64,000 nucleotides of DNA, taken from Theristus sp. LFF4_11. Taxonomy: Eukaryota > Nematoda > Chromadorea > Monhysterida > Xyalidae. The stretch covers positions 62,001-126,000 of the forward strand of contig JASANC010004652.1 in NCBI GenBank assembly GCA_030248135.1, read 5' to 3'. Shown here one piece after another: positions 35,201 to 46,822 of this stretch. How positions within the stretch are numbered: the first letter of the stretch is position 1; each line of letters starts with the position of its first letter. The position numbers and the translations under genes were made by a program. The notes under the pieces were generated by a model. It saw nothing but the letters and a program-made list of their open reading frames with translations. It ran no database searches and was not told the origin of the DNA.

Positions 35201-38200
35201 CGAAAAACAAAAAGGCTAATCATTCATTTTCAAAATGTAATACATGTCATGTGCGCACAATGTGGGCATTATGCGGCCATTGATCATGCTACAGCAGCAT
35301 AAGCTGCACGTTCATTGGTTGCTGTTTTGCGACAGCATCGCCCTGTTGACGTTGTCACCCAAGTGGACCTGTCTGACCACAGTTTCATGTCCATTTTGGC
35401 GACCCGAAGTCGCTGACGACAGACAAAAACACGTTTTCAATAATTTATTGACAAACTTTATGGGATCATTACCGAATTTTACGGGTGATTCACGCGTTTG
35501 CGAAGTGATTACTGACTAGAGCGTCATAAATGCGCATGTGCACAACCAAAAAAAAACAAAAAAAAACCGGCAACTGTGTTCCATAGGGACGATAGAGTCG
35601 ATAGTCAGTTAGCAGTTCTTCTATAACATGCACAATTTGAAATTTATTCCGACAGTTTGGCGTTCAGTTTTTATAGTCGGCAATTAGAGGGTGGGAGCTT
35701 GCTTGTTTTATGAGCCGACATGTCCAATTCAGCCAGCATATTTCGGTTGAATTGAATATTTTAAACATACCGAAGCCATATGACGGCACTGTTTAATGGT
35801 GGTGATTTTTTTGAAAACAAAACAAAACTCATCTTTATTTTTGAGTGATTTATGACAATCGTTCTCAAAATGTAAGCACCGGCTCTGAGCATGTCGCATT
35901 TGCATGAGCCTAAATTTGCATTTTGATAAATGTGGGTTCTTTTCAACAATTCATGTGCGCTGGCTTCATGCACGTTTTCGTTCAAAAGCACAGAAAACTG
36001 CAGGCTTTTCGTGTTTTGTAAGGTTGATGAAACAATGCATCACAACACACCCAGCATCCAAAAGAAACACTGAAGCTTTCACAAATGCGGTAATAGTGAA
36101 TCTTCAGTTTGTAATGAAGAGTTATTCTGGCTCGAAATGACATGTTTCTCGAAAGCCATGTTGACTCATCATACCCGAATGGAAAGAATCTTGCGTTTCA
36201 GAAAAAAAGCTAAAAAATTACAGAGTAAACCGATGCAAACATAGTTGCCATCATCATTCTATCGCCAATGAAAATCGCCCAGCGCATCCGATATCATCAT
36301 AATTGAAGGTTTGAAGGCACACAGCAAAACCATGAATTGAATAACACGCCCTCCTTAGCACAGTCAGTGGTCCTTGAAACAATTCGCAAACCAGAAAACA
36401 TTGCCTGGCTCTCGCATATGGTTGTAAACCGTTTGAATTCCTCAATAAACGAATTATGGTTAGGCGAACGGAAGGAAGCGGTGGCGCGGATTACGCAATG
36501 ACGCATGCAAAAGTGACCACGCAATAAAAGAAAATCGAGTTCTCAAGGAATTCTTAACTTTCTTCATCCACAGTTGCATCATTTTTATTGCGCTTTTACT
36601 GGTCGAAACCGTTAGTCCCTTTATTTCAATCTGACATTGCTAGCAGAACAATAAAGATTGTAATCTTTTCTTTTATCCCTGTTATTATTTTTATTGCACC
36701 AATATAATCCAGCAATGTCAACTTTCAGCTGTAGTCTGCAAATTATGCAAATTTCCGCAAATCTCCTGCCATTCGTTCGATGTTCAAAATTTTATTTCAT
36801 ACGCTAAGAGCCCATGCATGCGTATTTTGTAGCAAACCAGTTTCTGGCCAAACTAAAAACTACATTATAATACTGTACTATATTTTCATCGTTTGTCTGA
36901 AAAAGCACCCCAGAAATAATAACTTTGACTTTATATTTGCTTGTCACTAAATGCCAACTACCTATTTACTGACAAAAACCTGCTTCGCATGTCTGAGCTA
37001 CAAAAACTTACATGAAATACATAACAACCTTGACGGGAAATTTGTTACTGTTGTTATGTTGCTACAATTTCTGCTAATCTGCCACTTGTCAAGATGCAAA
37101 AACGCACAGTACAATCCTCAGTTGTCAGAAAATACTCTAAACATACCATAACGCCAAAAACCGTTCAAAGAACGCACAACACTTTCATGGGGGCGGGGAC
37201 GCAAATCACAGTGACTCGTACAAAATTTGATGGATGAAGACTGTTGAAGACAAATGAACGAACGGCCAGAGATTCGTGTTCAAGATAAGCAAATAGTTCA
37301 CTTGTATGCATTTGTAGGTCTCGGAACCAGGCGTGAAAAACAGTGCTGAAACGTGTGTCTAATCAACGTTGTAAAATGCACCGCTTCGTACTTTACATTG
37401 AAAACATTATCATTATTACCGGCCATTATTTATTCAATTTATTGCCCGATCTTGTAGTGCCACCCACAAGTTTGGAAAACTATTCAGAAGTACAGAAATG
37501 TTCAAATCACGTGCAACGTATATCCGTCAAATTGTTAGTCAATCTACTTTGAAAACGACCCTCCGACAATGACACCGTGTGAAGTAAAATACGGACAGTT
37601 TTCTGCACGCTCCACCCGTTGCAGTTTTTTTCATTATGTTTTTCAATATCATCTAAACGACAAGCTGCAGCGGCGCAGCACATGGTCATTACTACAAAGT
37701 CTTGCGTACGTTTGATGTTATGATGTTGGCAAAAAAGTAATAATCCATGCTCGGAGTAGCAGGTACCAAGTGTATGCACATACACACACATGCATTTAGA
37801 ATGCATGAACCAGCCAGATTACACATGTATAGCAATAAGCCAGCCAAAGTCATAGCATGAGGCCTGATTTTCTTTCTCGGTTTTTCCATTCCTCGGTTTA
37901 CTCCAGGATTACAAGGAAATTTTACGTCGTGCGTGTCCTATAGTATTCGACTCCTTTGTTTGCGTAACACACACAAAACCAGGCGGAAAAACGTAAAAAC
38001 TTTGCAAGCCATTTTCAGTTCCTTTGCAAAAATGCAAGCTGCAGCACGCACCGAAAGTGATAACCGCGGAGGGGGGGGCATGAGAGAACAGACTGGCACC
38101 ATAAAATCCACTGACACGCAACCTAAACTATCCGGTTTTTTTGGATGACAATTTTCTCGGCATTTCGAAAACTGTAAATATCAGAAAAACAAAAAAAAGA

Positions 38201-38344
38201 AAAGGAAAAAAAAATGCGAGAGCAGGACCAACCGAATTTCGTCTCAGGAAACGTCTGGTACTTGACGGAGCCATCGGCGGCGGCCACACTGAGCACACTG
38301 GTGACCAACGTTACCAGCTTCCCCAGTACCATCGGAGGCCTCAT
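23253..38344 (-). CDS. Secreted cysteine-rich protein, DUF7042-7045 type
   Basis: Exons, high to low: 38344-38233 (signal peptide), 32658-32496, [one exon not found], 26935-26855, 25887-25717, 25401-25286, 25196-25088, 24993-24765, 24591-24446, 24299-24150, 23797-23709, 23630-23510, 23395-23253. About 543 codons are visible. The N-terminus MRPPMVLGKLVTLVTSVLSV looks like a signal peptide. Family-type motifs follow: FCQLDAAWHGHWYQYERGG with SISGKGRC; then LYGDSPLFTLFR, EPCPVHGPANFTYHD, and ECLGTWPKTNTNSVYF. Many paired cysteines and a hydrophobic tail (LIPSLLLLSCFCV) suggest an extracellular, possibly GPI-linked protein (inference). Exon phases agree everywhere except between 32496 and 26935, where an exon of length 2 mod 3 must be missing. 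Function is unknown in this family as far as I know. The link of the first exon rests on phase and its signal-like sequence only. Confidence 0.75.
23826..24055. mobile_element. Family-B MITE, second copy
   Basis: Ends TTTAAACGTGTCCCACTGAA with ATGACGTCAT, and AATGACGTCATTTTAATCCG with CACGTTTGAA. It matches 8319-8541 in reverse orientation. It lies in the intron between exons 24150 and 23797 of the secreted-protein gene. Confidence 0.75.
26930..27963. mobile_element. 1-kb element with inverted termini of about 135 bp
   Basis: ATTATCTAAAAATGCGGGAG at the left is repeated inverted at the right (CTCCCGCATTTTTAGATAAT). The match continues through TTTGCGCCG-type sequence at about 27073 and 27822. 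No transposase ORF. The left terminus touches coding exon 26935-26855, so the acceptor TTTTTAG of that exon lies inside the terminal repeat. Confidence 0.85.
27184..27450. mobile_element. TA-flanked MITE (family E) nested in the 1-kb element
   Basis: TA-CAGCATGGCCGAATAAA...GCTGCCATGTTTAATCGGCT...ATACTG-TA. A second copy is at 34453-34725 with about the same length and the internal landmarks GATTAGTCGC and CGCGCTCCTTGCACCCTGAA. Confidence 0.85.
27990..29690 (+). repeat. Satellite of about 149 bp, about 11 copies
   Basis: The landmark GGCCGATTCGCCCGAAATCG (or a close variant) recurs near 28078, 28228, 28378, 28527, 28676, 28825, 28974, 29122, 29271, 29420 and 29569, a period of 148-150 bp. Other shared segments are TTTCTGGACCGATTTCGCC, TAGAGTTGCTCACATAAGAA and AATCCGTGATCAGCGCATTG. 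It lies inside a 5.5-kb intron of the secreted-protein gene. Confidence 0.92.
29700..30080 (+). repeat. Two diverged copies of a repeat of about 185 bp
   Basis: Both contain GAAATTACCC/GGAATTACCC, GGAACATTTTTGTTC (one with AAACATTTTTGTTC), CTGTGAAAGTGTC and AAAGGGCGAACAC. The segment follows the 149-bp satellite directly and shares its AATTACC and GGAAAACA style, so it may be a derived edge of the array. Confidence 0.65.
34453..34725. mobile_element. Family-E MITE, second copy
   Basis: TA-CAGTATGGCCGAATAAAT...CTGCCATGTTTAAACGGTCA...TACTG. The left TA is kept; the right flank reads TC, so one target duplication has decayed. It lies in the first intron (38232-32659) of the secreted-protein gene. 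Confidence 0.8.
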
Positions 38345-41300
38345 GATGAATTCTCAAAAACACGTCTGTGAGTTTGAACTCCACCAGTCACATGACCAGC
38401 CAATGGTGTTGTTTGTGGAACAAAAAACAGTCACAGTACTTCACAGAGGCAGTCTGTTGAACACCCGATCAGATGTGTTTTGCGGTCAGTCGGAAGTAAA
38501 TTTGGCGTAAAATCGAGCTGCGACGCAGAAAACAAAATCACGCCGCTCGACTAAAGTCATCTGCGAGCAGAAAAACACATGAAAACAACTTTGGACTGCT
38601 TTCCGAGTATTATTCTGCGTGTATGCCAGTACACACACGGCGCTGCTACGGCTATTTGCGCGATTTTTGCGCGCGCGTTTCGTTCAAGTATAGTAATTGC
38701 TAATCGAATTTGTCGTTCAATTCAAATAACGTCGTCGCGCGATGCGAGTTTCGTGTATGTTGCCGTGAGTGTTTGATCATAAAATAAAATAAACTCCACA
38801 ATTCGTCGTCGCGTGCTGTTGCTGCTTCTGCGGTGTCGCTGTTATTTGGCGAATAAGCCTCATTTCGCGTGTTGCTCTCAGTTCGCCCGGCGTTGTCTTG
38901 CGTCGCGCGTTCAGGAGATGCGAGTTAGCGTTGTCTTATTTGAAAGACTGCGCAAAAATAGAGAAAATGGCGAAAATGCGGCCCGAATCACGTGCACGAC
39001 TATCTGAAAACTTGGATCATTTCGAAAAGACAAAAAGACACGGTATGTACAAAGTTGTCTTAGACACGCCCCGAAGCAGCTGATTGCGGTGTACAGATAG
39101 CGGCAAGCTCGCCAAAATAGGCTGCCTATTTGGCTGTTTTTGTCTGTATCTGAACTGAAACGAACCCGTGTGCAATATGTGGTGTCTCAATTTTCGACGG
39201 TAAGGCGCGCGTATTGCTTGAACGAAAAGTTTATTTCGACTTCACAGCCATCTATACCACGCCAAGCTTGAAGTCAACCGGGAAAAGATCGCATGTCTGT
39301 CTTTTGCCAAAAGTTTTCTTGACTTTTCTAGCTCGCATGCGCTTCTGCGTTCTTCCATTCTTTTATTTATGCGCATTGCTGTTATCTCACTTGGGCTGTC
39401 AAGAGTGTGCGAAACTTCTTGACCAAAATCGAATTGTCGGTTTTTCGTTGTGTGAGGTTTACTTTTGAGTACAGGGGTCTTTGCTGGCCTGGCCGATATC
39501 GTAGCCCCAAAATATACAGCGCAATGAAATGCTCTCATTTCAAATTTTCTTTCTCAAGACATTTAGACAGTGCACGATGCTGAGACTATTGCTGTGAGTT
39601 GCGACTTATTGGCACGGGTTTCGCATGCTAATTCGAGATACCAGAAATGACCCACACCAGTCTTCACGGCCTCCACAAGCAGCTGGAACTAGCTCATAAT
39701 AAATGCAAACAATTTCGTTTTCAGTTTCAGATAAGACGCAAATCAACTGCTTGCCAAAAACGAAGAAAAACTGATTCAGCGCAAATTGAAACAAAACCAG
39801 CAATCCAATAAAAACGCAGTTTTCCGCTCCGAAGCGCTCACAAAGAGACACACGAGACAAACAAGACGAAGCAAGCATGCCATGAGATGCGCTGCGTTTT
39901 TTTTGTAAATAAACCCTGTAATTTGTAAATAAACGTAAAAAAACATTTTTATCGCCCTCTAAAAAGGCCCATCCCATTTTGCTTGCGCTGCTTGTCGCCA
40001 GAAGCAAAGCAACACGCGCAAAGGCGACCAATAACGGACGAGGCTGTGCATAAAACAAAACCATCAAATACATTCATCCGTGTATACGGCAAACATTTAC
40101 ATTTCGATACAAAGCGCGCGCCGTGAAATTTCGATGCAATATAAATAGCGAAAAAAAACGAGTCAACCAAAAAAAAAATACATAAAGCGAATTATGCTGT
40201 GGCAAAAATGATACCACCAGCAAATACGGAAACGGAAAATATATCAGTACCATTGGTGTATACGAGTCTAATAAAGTCCGAAAAAAAATTGACAACCAGA
40301 AAATTGAAAAAAAAAAACGTGCGCATGCGCAGGGTGACTGGAATGCAGAAGAGCGTGTCAGGCAGGTTCAGAGAAAAATCTTTTCGTGAGAAAAACGAAA
40401 TTGCGAAAAGGCGAAAATCCTGCTTCAGGGCAGACAGACGAACGGTGCAAGCGCAACAGACCAGATCCAGAACATGGAATGGAACAGCAAAACAGGACAC
40501 GAATGAGTGAGCCACAGCCACTCGACGACACGACGCATGCAGGCACTCAGAAAGTGGGCGGAGTTGTGCGCACACCCGTCATTGGGCATGGTGGCTGTTC
40601 ATGAAACTTCAATAAAATGAAGCAAAATATCACGTTTCATTCAATAAAAATTATTACAAAATACTTTGTTTAGAATAAGTCGACTCACATCAACAACACT
40701 AATAATATGTGCAGTATGTTTTCCGCGTTCGATATTATGATTTATTGCGGGTGTTGTGTACGTTTTTGGTTTGCCGCAGGTGAGATGTTGCGATAAAACG
40801 GGGAGACGGCGACACACCATAAAAAAACTTTATAAAGTTGATGTTTACTAAAGAAAAAGTAGCAGAGGCGTAAAATTATCAGTGTTTTTTGGGGGCATGC
40901 CGAACAGGGCTGCGTTATAAAAAGAGACAGAACGTTGGTGCGAAATAAATAAAACCGACACAATAAGCGGATATGAGCGGTGACTGAAAAACTTTTTTAA
41001 TCAGGGACGGACGACGCTAACCGATAGCAATTGAGACGTAAACCGAACATAAAAGATAAGAGAAAATAAGATGGAACGTCATGAACGGCAGGACTGAGAA
41101 CAAACAGCACCTTTTGAACAATACATTGTATGTATTTGTGTAGGCTGTGTATTTTCCGTGCTTTCGGTTTGATTTCGATGGAAAAAAAATAAGAACTGCA
41201 ATTTAATGACAACCATATATTAAAGAACTGGAGCCCAAACGACACGTCTAAATAGCAGGTGTCTGAAGTGGATGAAAGAATAAATGCAGGGGCGAAAAAA

Positions 41301-42490
41301 GAATAAAAACACACAAGCGACAGCGACAGGTACATGTGCCCCCTGCAACGGGGCACACAGGTGTTACAGCACCGTGGGTGGTCTGGTCAGGCGGCAGTTG
41401 ATGTTAGTTGAAAAAAATATATTTCTGAGATATCTGCCTGTTTTGCATAATATGTGACATGATCTTGCACATGGAAATTTATGCACCTGAAAAAGCTAAA
41501 ACGGCGACATTTTCACGGTCAGCGAGTACAGCGTTCGATACTGCGATTGGCTGGCATGATTTTGATGAATTTATTCTGTGGTCAAATAAAGGATACGATG
41601 TTTAGCCTTCGCAGAATATTTCACGGTGAAGCAGACGGAAAGCCGCCACGATGTTTGAACAGGGTGGTCAACTAATTAGCACACCTGGGACTGCGACCAC
41701 ACTTGACACTATTTGCGAGAGCCATTGGCGCACACAAACAATTTGATCTTTGTACAGTCCATCTGGAAATTATATGCAACATGACGCGAACATGACGTCA
41801 TGACCAACCAATCAGCGCTGAGAACTGCTTATGATTAACCAATCAGCGCTGAGAATTGCTATGACCAACCAATCAGCTAGTTGCTATTAGCGAGATAGAC
41901 TGTAAACTGTGTGAAACGAGACAGTTGAAGACCGATGCTTGGTCACAGTGTCAACTGAAAAGCCACACTGTTTCAGCGACGTTCAATTTCCGAAATGAAA
42001 ATTCTACACGTTTTCGGGCAGTCGATCGCCGCCCCGGCCAGTATTCGCGAATGTGCAATTGTGTCAACAAAAACGATACACACACTCACACACACTGGTC
42101 AATAGGAAACAGTATTATGCTATTAGGACAATATTACAGTTTATTATTGATCCGCGATGGAAACACGACATGCAAATTTGTTTGTTTGTTTTTCGAGGGC
42201 TGTCCGATAATCATTGTTGGAAATGTTGAGCTCTTGTTGACACCGGCTTAGAAATGTAGCGCTTGTGAAATGTTCTCTTTTATGACACTGTGTAAACACG
42301 CAGAACGGCAGCGTAATCGATCCGGTGAGCAAACAATATTGACTCAATAGATGCGACAACTCTGTGGGTGAATGCTTCAAGGAATTGAGAAAATTAATGA
42401 ATGGTTCAAATGAAATATGCAAGTCCGGACAGGAAGAAAAGACTTCTAATTAGTAGTTTCGTCTTGATATGATTTTTCTTCAAATTTATG
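38345..42490. other. Gap without a recognised gene
   Basis: Apart from one family-A MITE (41755-41902), only AT-rich sequence with short, unconserved-looking frames is visible. The promoter of the secreted-protein gene should lie at its left edge, but no motif stands out. Confidence 0.5.
41755..41902. mobile_element. Family-A MITE, intact short copy
   Basis: TA-CAGTCCATCTGGAAATTA to TAGCGAGATAGACTG-TA, 148 bp. It has ATGACGTCAT and three ACCAATCAGC boxes, and is nearly identical to 14388-14538, implying recent spread. Confidence 0.9.
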
Positions 42491-45400
42491 TCACGCACAG
42501 ACTTGGCGCAGCATGGCAGACACAACTTTACCGTCGTACTTGGTAATGATACGAATTTGGTCAGATGTTTCTTTCCAGTTCACCACCATTTGACCCCTGA
42601 AGTCGAACCGAGTATTCGTTAGTTAAGGGGCATTCATGAAGCAGTATTTAGTGACCGCATAGCTACGATACAACATAACCTACGCGTCACTAAATACTGC
42701 TTTCATGAATGCCGTTTTATTCTCGCATTGCAAAAAGCTATCGAATTGCTGCATCGGAATGCAGACAGAATTAGGGGTGGTAAAAAACGGTTTTTTCAAA
42801 TCCATGTATATAAAACGGTTTTTTATACCGCGTCCGGTTCTTTATACCCGGTTTTTTTACCGACCCAGTATCTGAAGAATCCTGTGATTGCGACAATTTC
42901 TGGTACTCTGATTTTACGCAAACCGCTGAACAATGAGTAAACGACCACAATTCTAGCCAGAAACTGTATGTGTTTCAATGGAAACGTATTCCAATCTTGA
43001 TTTTATTTGAATCGGTGGCGCTTAGAGAGAATGCAGCATCACAAAAATTATCAGATGCGAGTTTCAAACAAACAAAAAACTAACGCAAGACAGATTGACA
43101 TGTGCAACAGCAAGGAATGTGATACATGCAAATCAATTGAACTGACACGATCGAGAGATATGTAACTGCACAACAATTTCACCGCGTTTCTAAACACAAA
43201 AGATCACCGAAAGACAAAAAGAATCACGAACCCGCACAGAAACACACATTGCCATGTAGACCAAACTTGGCGAACGCCGACCAGAGCCAGCCCATTGGCG
43301 GTCGACCGAGATGGGACATGGAAGGAGAGGCACGGGTCTCAGGGTGCTTTATTTATACCAAAAGCGTGAATTGTGTTCTCCAGAACATCAAGTTATGAAG
43401 TGGCGAAAATGAAAATTGAAATGGATGTGCGGAATACAGTGCATTTTGAGTGACTTTAAAAATTGAAATTTGGGTCCTTCGGCGGTATAAAAAACCGGAA
43501 AAAAACCAAAATTTACGCGGTAAAATATCGGTAAAATATTTTGGCCATTTTTTGGCGCTGGTTTAAAAACCCGTTTTTTATACCGATTTTTATACCGAAA
43601 AAAACCGTTTTTTTATACCGACCCACCCCTAGACAGAATGCATCAGCCAGTAAAAAACAACAACAAAGCGGCACCTTGTAATTCCAGCGAGTACCACCGT
43701 AACCGGCCTGCAAATGTGCTCCAAAATCACGTCGTTCGAATTCAGACAGGCAGCAGCAGCGATTTCATCGATGAAAACCAACGGCTTGTTGTTGACCTTT
43801 CTATGATAGCTGCGTTTCTTCTCGCCAGTAGCTAATAGAAAGGCGCCAATTTTGGTCGGCTGTTCGGCGCGATACGGTTCGTAATCGATGTTTGGGTCCT
43901 GAAAAAATCCGGTGATCATTCGCTCGAAATCATAAAGCAATCGGTATTCAGAGCATTTCACGTTGGATGATGCCTCTGTTCAACTGGTCATTCGTAATTA
44001 GTCGTCAACTCGCAATCAAGTCAGCTACTGTCTGTTCATTTGGTTCTGTGAGTCTATGCGTTCGTAGACGTGGAAAGTTAATTAAAATTAAGTTAAAATT
44101 AGTTTTATGCTTGATGCGGAAACTAAAAAATGGCACTAGTAGCTGAACCGTATCTCAGGGACACAGGTCATTTCGCCAATTTTGAATTCCCGCGTCATGC
44201 ATGAAAAAACAATCTTTCTGTCAATGTGTGAACTGAGTCGCAGAACCAAAAGAAAAGATAATACTCAGCGTGTGTAAGTTAACGACCACTAAAGTTCCCA
44301 AAAAATTTGAAGAAAAAAACCAAAAAAAGAGTTTTAGCAGATCATTCATACAATAGGCGATGGTCCAAAGTTGACGCACAAATCCCACGGTGCGAGCGTG
44401 ATCGGACACTTGAAACGGGTGAGCACCGACTGCGCTGCCTCTGGGTCGCAGTAGAAGTTCGCCTCTGCAGACGGAGTGACGTTGCCGATGCCTGAAATGG
44501 CAAGCAGATCTGGCGTAAACGCTGAAAAGAACGCCAAAAAGGGAATTCAATGCAGCAGCGTCCGAGAGGTGCTCGACGGTGACGGTGGCCACAAAACTAT
44601 CTCTCACGTGCACGATGTTGTTGTTGTTGTTGTTGTTGTTGTGATTTTTTGGCTGTGTTTTTAGCCTGGGCTAACCCAGAGAAGCGTACAGAACGCCATT
44701 AAGTAGGGCGCTCATCGAGTTTTCACTGTCATTAAGTGCCAAAACACCCCTCGGCGGGGCTCGATCCCCCGAGCGCACAGACTGTAGTCTAACGCACTAC
44801 CACCAGGCCACGATGCATCCCAGCTGACACCAAACTGGTGCGACATCTCTGCACAACGATCGTTGAGGTACCGGCGTTCCAGTCTCACGGGACTCAGATG
44901 GTTTTGGCACTTCATTGTGGGGTTCGACCGTCAAGCAAGCGACCCGCATAAGCGTCAAGCAATATTGAATTGAATGCAGTTGAACACTTGGATCATCAAA
45001 TAATATGACCCAACCATTAACACGTGTAAAAGTCAAATGCAAACCACTGGTTATTCGGTCACCAGTTCAACCAGGGAGTCTCCTGAGCCAAGGTTTTTTT
45101 ACAATGGCACATCATTTGCTGACACACACGGCGGGTCTCGTTTGGCCGCTGGTCGGCTGTTCGACCAATTAAGCGTAAAAACAAGTCGGTCAAAGCACGA
45201 AAGAACACATTCTTTGCACGAGAGATCAAATTTTCGTGCCGAGCCGAGTGACAGAAGCTGTCGCCAACTGACCATACGTGTTACCACCCATCACATAGAT
45301 GCACTTGACTCGTTCAGCCAGTTTGTTGTCCAGTGCCAATGCAACGGCGACGTTTGTCAGTGGACCGAGGCACAACAGTACCACCTCGTTCGGGTGTGCC

Positions 45401-46231
45401 ATGGTCAATTCGTTGATGGCTGCTGCTGCTGCGGTTCTGCAAAGTTCACTGCTAATTTGATCTGATGTAATTCATTCGAGCTTTCAAACCACCACTCCTC
45501 GCATCAATGTTGTTTTTAATTCGACAACCACGGATCCAATCGCTTACTTTGGGTGCGTCGGTCCAAGATCGGTCAGGTCGGCATACGCCGGTGACTGTGC
45601 GGGAACGTCGCCCAAGCCGTCCATGCCTGCAATTGTGAATCACTGCGTTGCTCCCGTTGGCGAAAGAATTGGAAGCAGCAAAATTCTGCGACCCTGCCCA
45701 TCACCGTGCACAACGCCGGGCGTGTGACCGGGTCTGCTGTCGTTTATGAGCGGCGCTGCGCAGCCTTGATAGATTGCGATCTGGACAAAAAGTCGACCGA
45801 CTGTAAATGATTGTCAGAGTTCAGTAATCCGCCAACATCATAACACTGATATAACAAGTCTCGTACAGCGAAGTGGGAAACCTGTGCACAAAAAATATAC
45901 CATTTGGCGCACTCTGCAATCCGATGCCCGGATTAAAACTGGTTGGCGAATCAGCAAGCGCAATTTGAAAGCAGCCAAACGCAGCGACTGCCAACGATTC
46001 ACAGTTCCGACTGCACAGCTTACACAAATCAGCGTCACCAAATTCGCGCACATTTCGCACGTCACAGAGGGCGCAGAGGCGTCGTGCGTTCGCAGTCGCC
46101 TGCTGTACGGCGACGTTGCCGAAGACGGTCGTAATCGCCAGCAGCGCGCAGCGCGGCTGCCGTGAGCGCAACATCAGTATGATCGCCCGCGCGTCGTCAA
46201 AGCCGCCGTCCGTGTCAATAATCAGCTTCAT
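42491..46231 (-). CDS. Inosine/uridine-preferring-type nucleoside hydrolase
   Basis: Exons: 46231-46061, 45780-45705, 45626-45548, 45436-45273, 44491-44376 (or to 44352), 43898-43675, 42596-42491; about 311 or 319 codons, close to the family norm. It hydrolyses the N-glycosidic bond of nucleosides for purine/pyrimidine salvage. The Asp-rich, calcium-binding N-terminus is clear: MKLIIDTDGGFDDARAI (family form DTDPGIDD). Also seen are IYQGCAAPLI, HGMDGLGDVP, VVLLCLGPLTNVAVALA, VMGG, GNVTPSAEANFYCDPEAA and, spliced across 43675/42596, TRGQMVVNW. The start codon sits directly before the catalytic Asp cluster, as is usual. The fifth donor is a choice between TGC|GTCAAC and ATT|GTATGA, both in phase. 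Vertebrates lack this enzyme in recognisable form, whereas many invertebrates keep it. Confidence 0.92.
42629..42713. repeat. 85-nt near-perfect hairpin
   Basis: GGCATTCATGAAGCAGTATT...TAGTGACCGC pairs with GCGTCACTAAATACTGC...TTTCATGAATGCC: 30-nt arms with one indel and a loop of about 25 nt. It ends about 30 nt from the last splice acceptor of the nucleoside hydrolase gene. Confidence 0.85.
42772..43631. mobile_element. Non-autonomous hAT-type element with 8-bp target duplication
   Basis: Ends TAGGGGTGG...CCACCCCTA are flanked by the perfect direct repeat GACAGAAT at 42764-42771 and 43632-43639. Subterminal AAAACGGTTTTTTATACCG motifs are repeated and inverted. There is no transposase ORF. 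An 8-bp duplication and TAGGGGTG termini fit the hAT superfamily. It is in the last intron of the nucleoside hydrolase. Confidence 0.92.
44616..44816 (-). mobile_element. tRNA-derived SINE, family 1
   Basis: On the minus strand, GGCCTGGTGGTAGTGCGTTA (A-box-like) and GGGGGATCGAGCCCC (B-box-like) are followed by CACTTAATGACAGTGAAAAC, TTAGCCCAGGCTAAAA and an (AAC)n tail. It lies in the intron between exons 4 and 5 of the nucleoside hydrolase. Confidence 0.8.
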
Positions 46232-46822
46232 CGCTGACCGCAAAAAAACCGTTTTCAAACTTGCCACTTTCTATTGATTTTTTCTCTCGTGACGATGAAT
46301 GTTTACACATATGCAGCCGAAAAATTGGTGCAAAAATGTACGTTCATAATATTTTTCGACCAGCGTTGTTATCTGTCGTATCTATGCGTACTTACATGTG
46401 CTATCAGTACGAGTCGGGGGCAACAAAATGTTTGTGTGTTTTTCAAAAAACCTGAAAATTTACATTTTACACTTCGCAAAACTACCGAAAGACAAGACGG
46501 GAGCGGCTACATTCAAATGTTTTCTTGACTTTAATGCTGATATTCGCTTATTTATTTTTCTCAACGTCAACAATGAGCTTGATCAGATTTTACTTCAACA
46601 TTACAGTTGCAAAACGCAGACCACGTAACAACAAAAACAATGACAACCCAATCCATCCGAAATTCCAAACAGCCAGACTAACCAACAAAATAAGACCCCA
46701 CCTGAATATATGTATTTTGAATCGATCAAACTCCATTCCTCTTCTCTTGCACAACTCAACCGACCAACATGAATCCGCCACCCGACGCGCAACCACTCAA
46801 TCTAAGCCCCCCACCACAGCAC
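46232..46822. other. Spacer between UTP18 and the nucleoside hydrolase
   Basis: No exon recognised. A minus-strand AATAAA (plus-strand TTTATT at 46551-46556) lies about 270 bp after the UTP18 stop and may be its poly-A signal. The promoter of the hydrolase must lie in the rest unless it is co-transcribed. Confidence 0.5.
46551..46556 (-). terminator. Candidate poly-A signal of UTP18
   Basis: AATAAA on the minus strand about 270 bp after the stop at 46823, within AT-rich sequence. Confidence 0.35.

Noticed and set aside
43899..43965. Longer upstream form of the sixth nucleoside hydrolase exon
   Set aside because: The frame stays open, but the only upstream acceptor in phase lacks a pyrimidine tract, while TTTTTTCAG before 43898 is strong and in phase.
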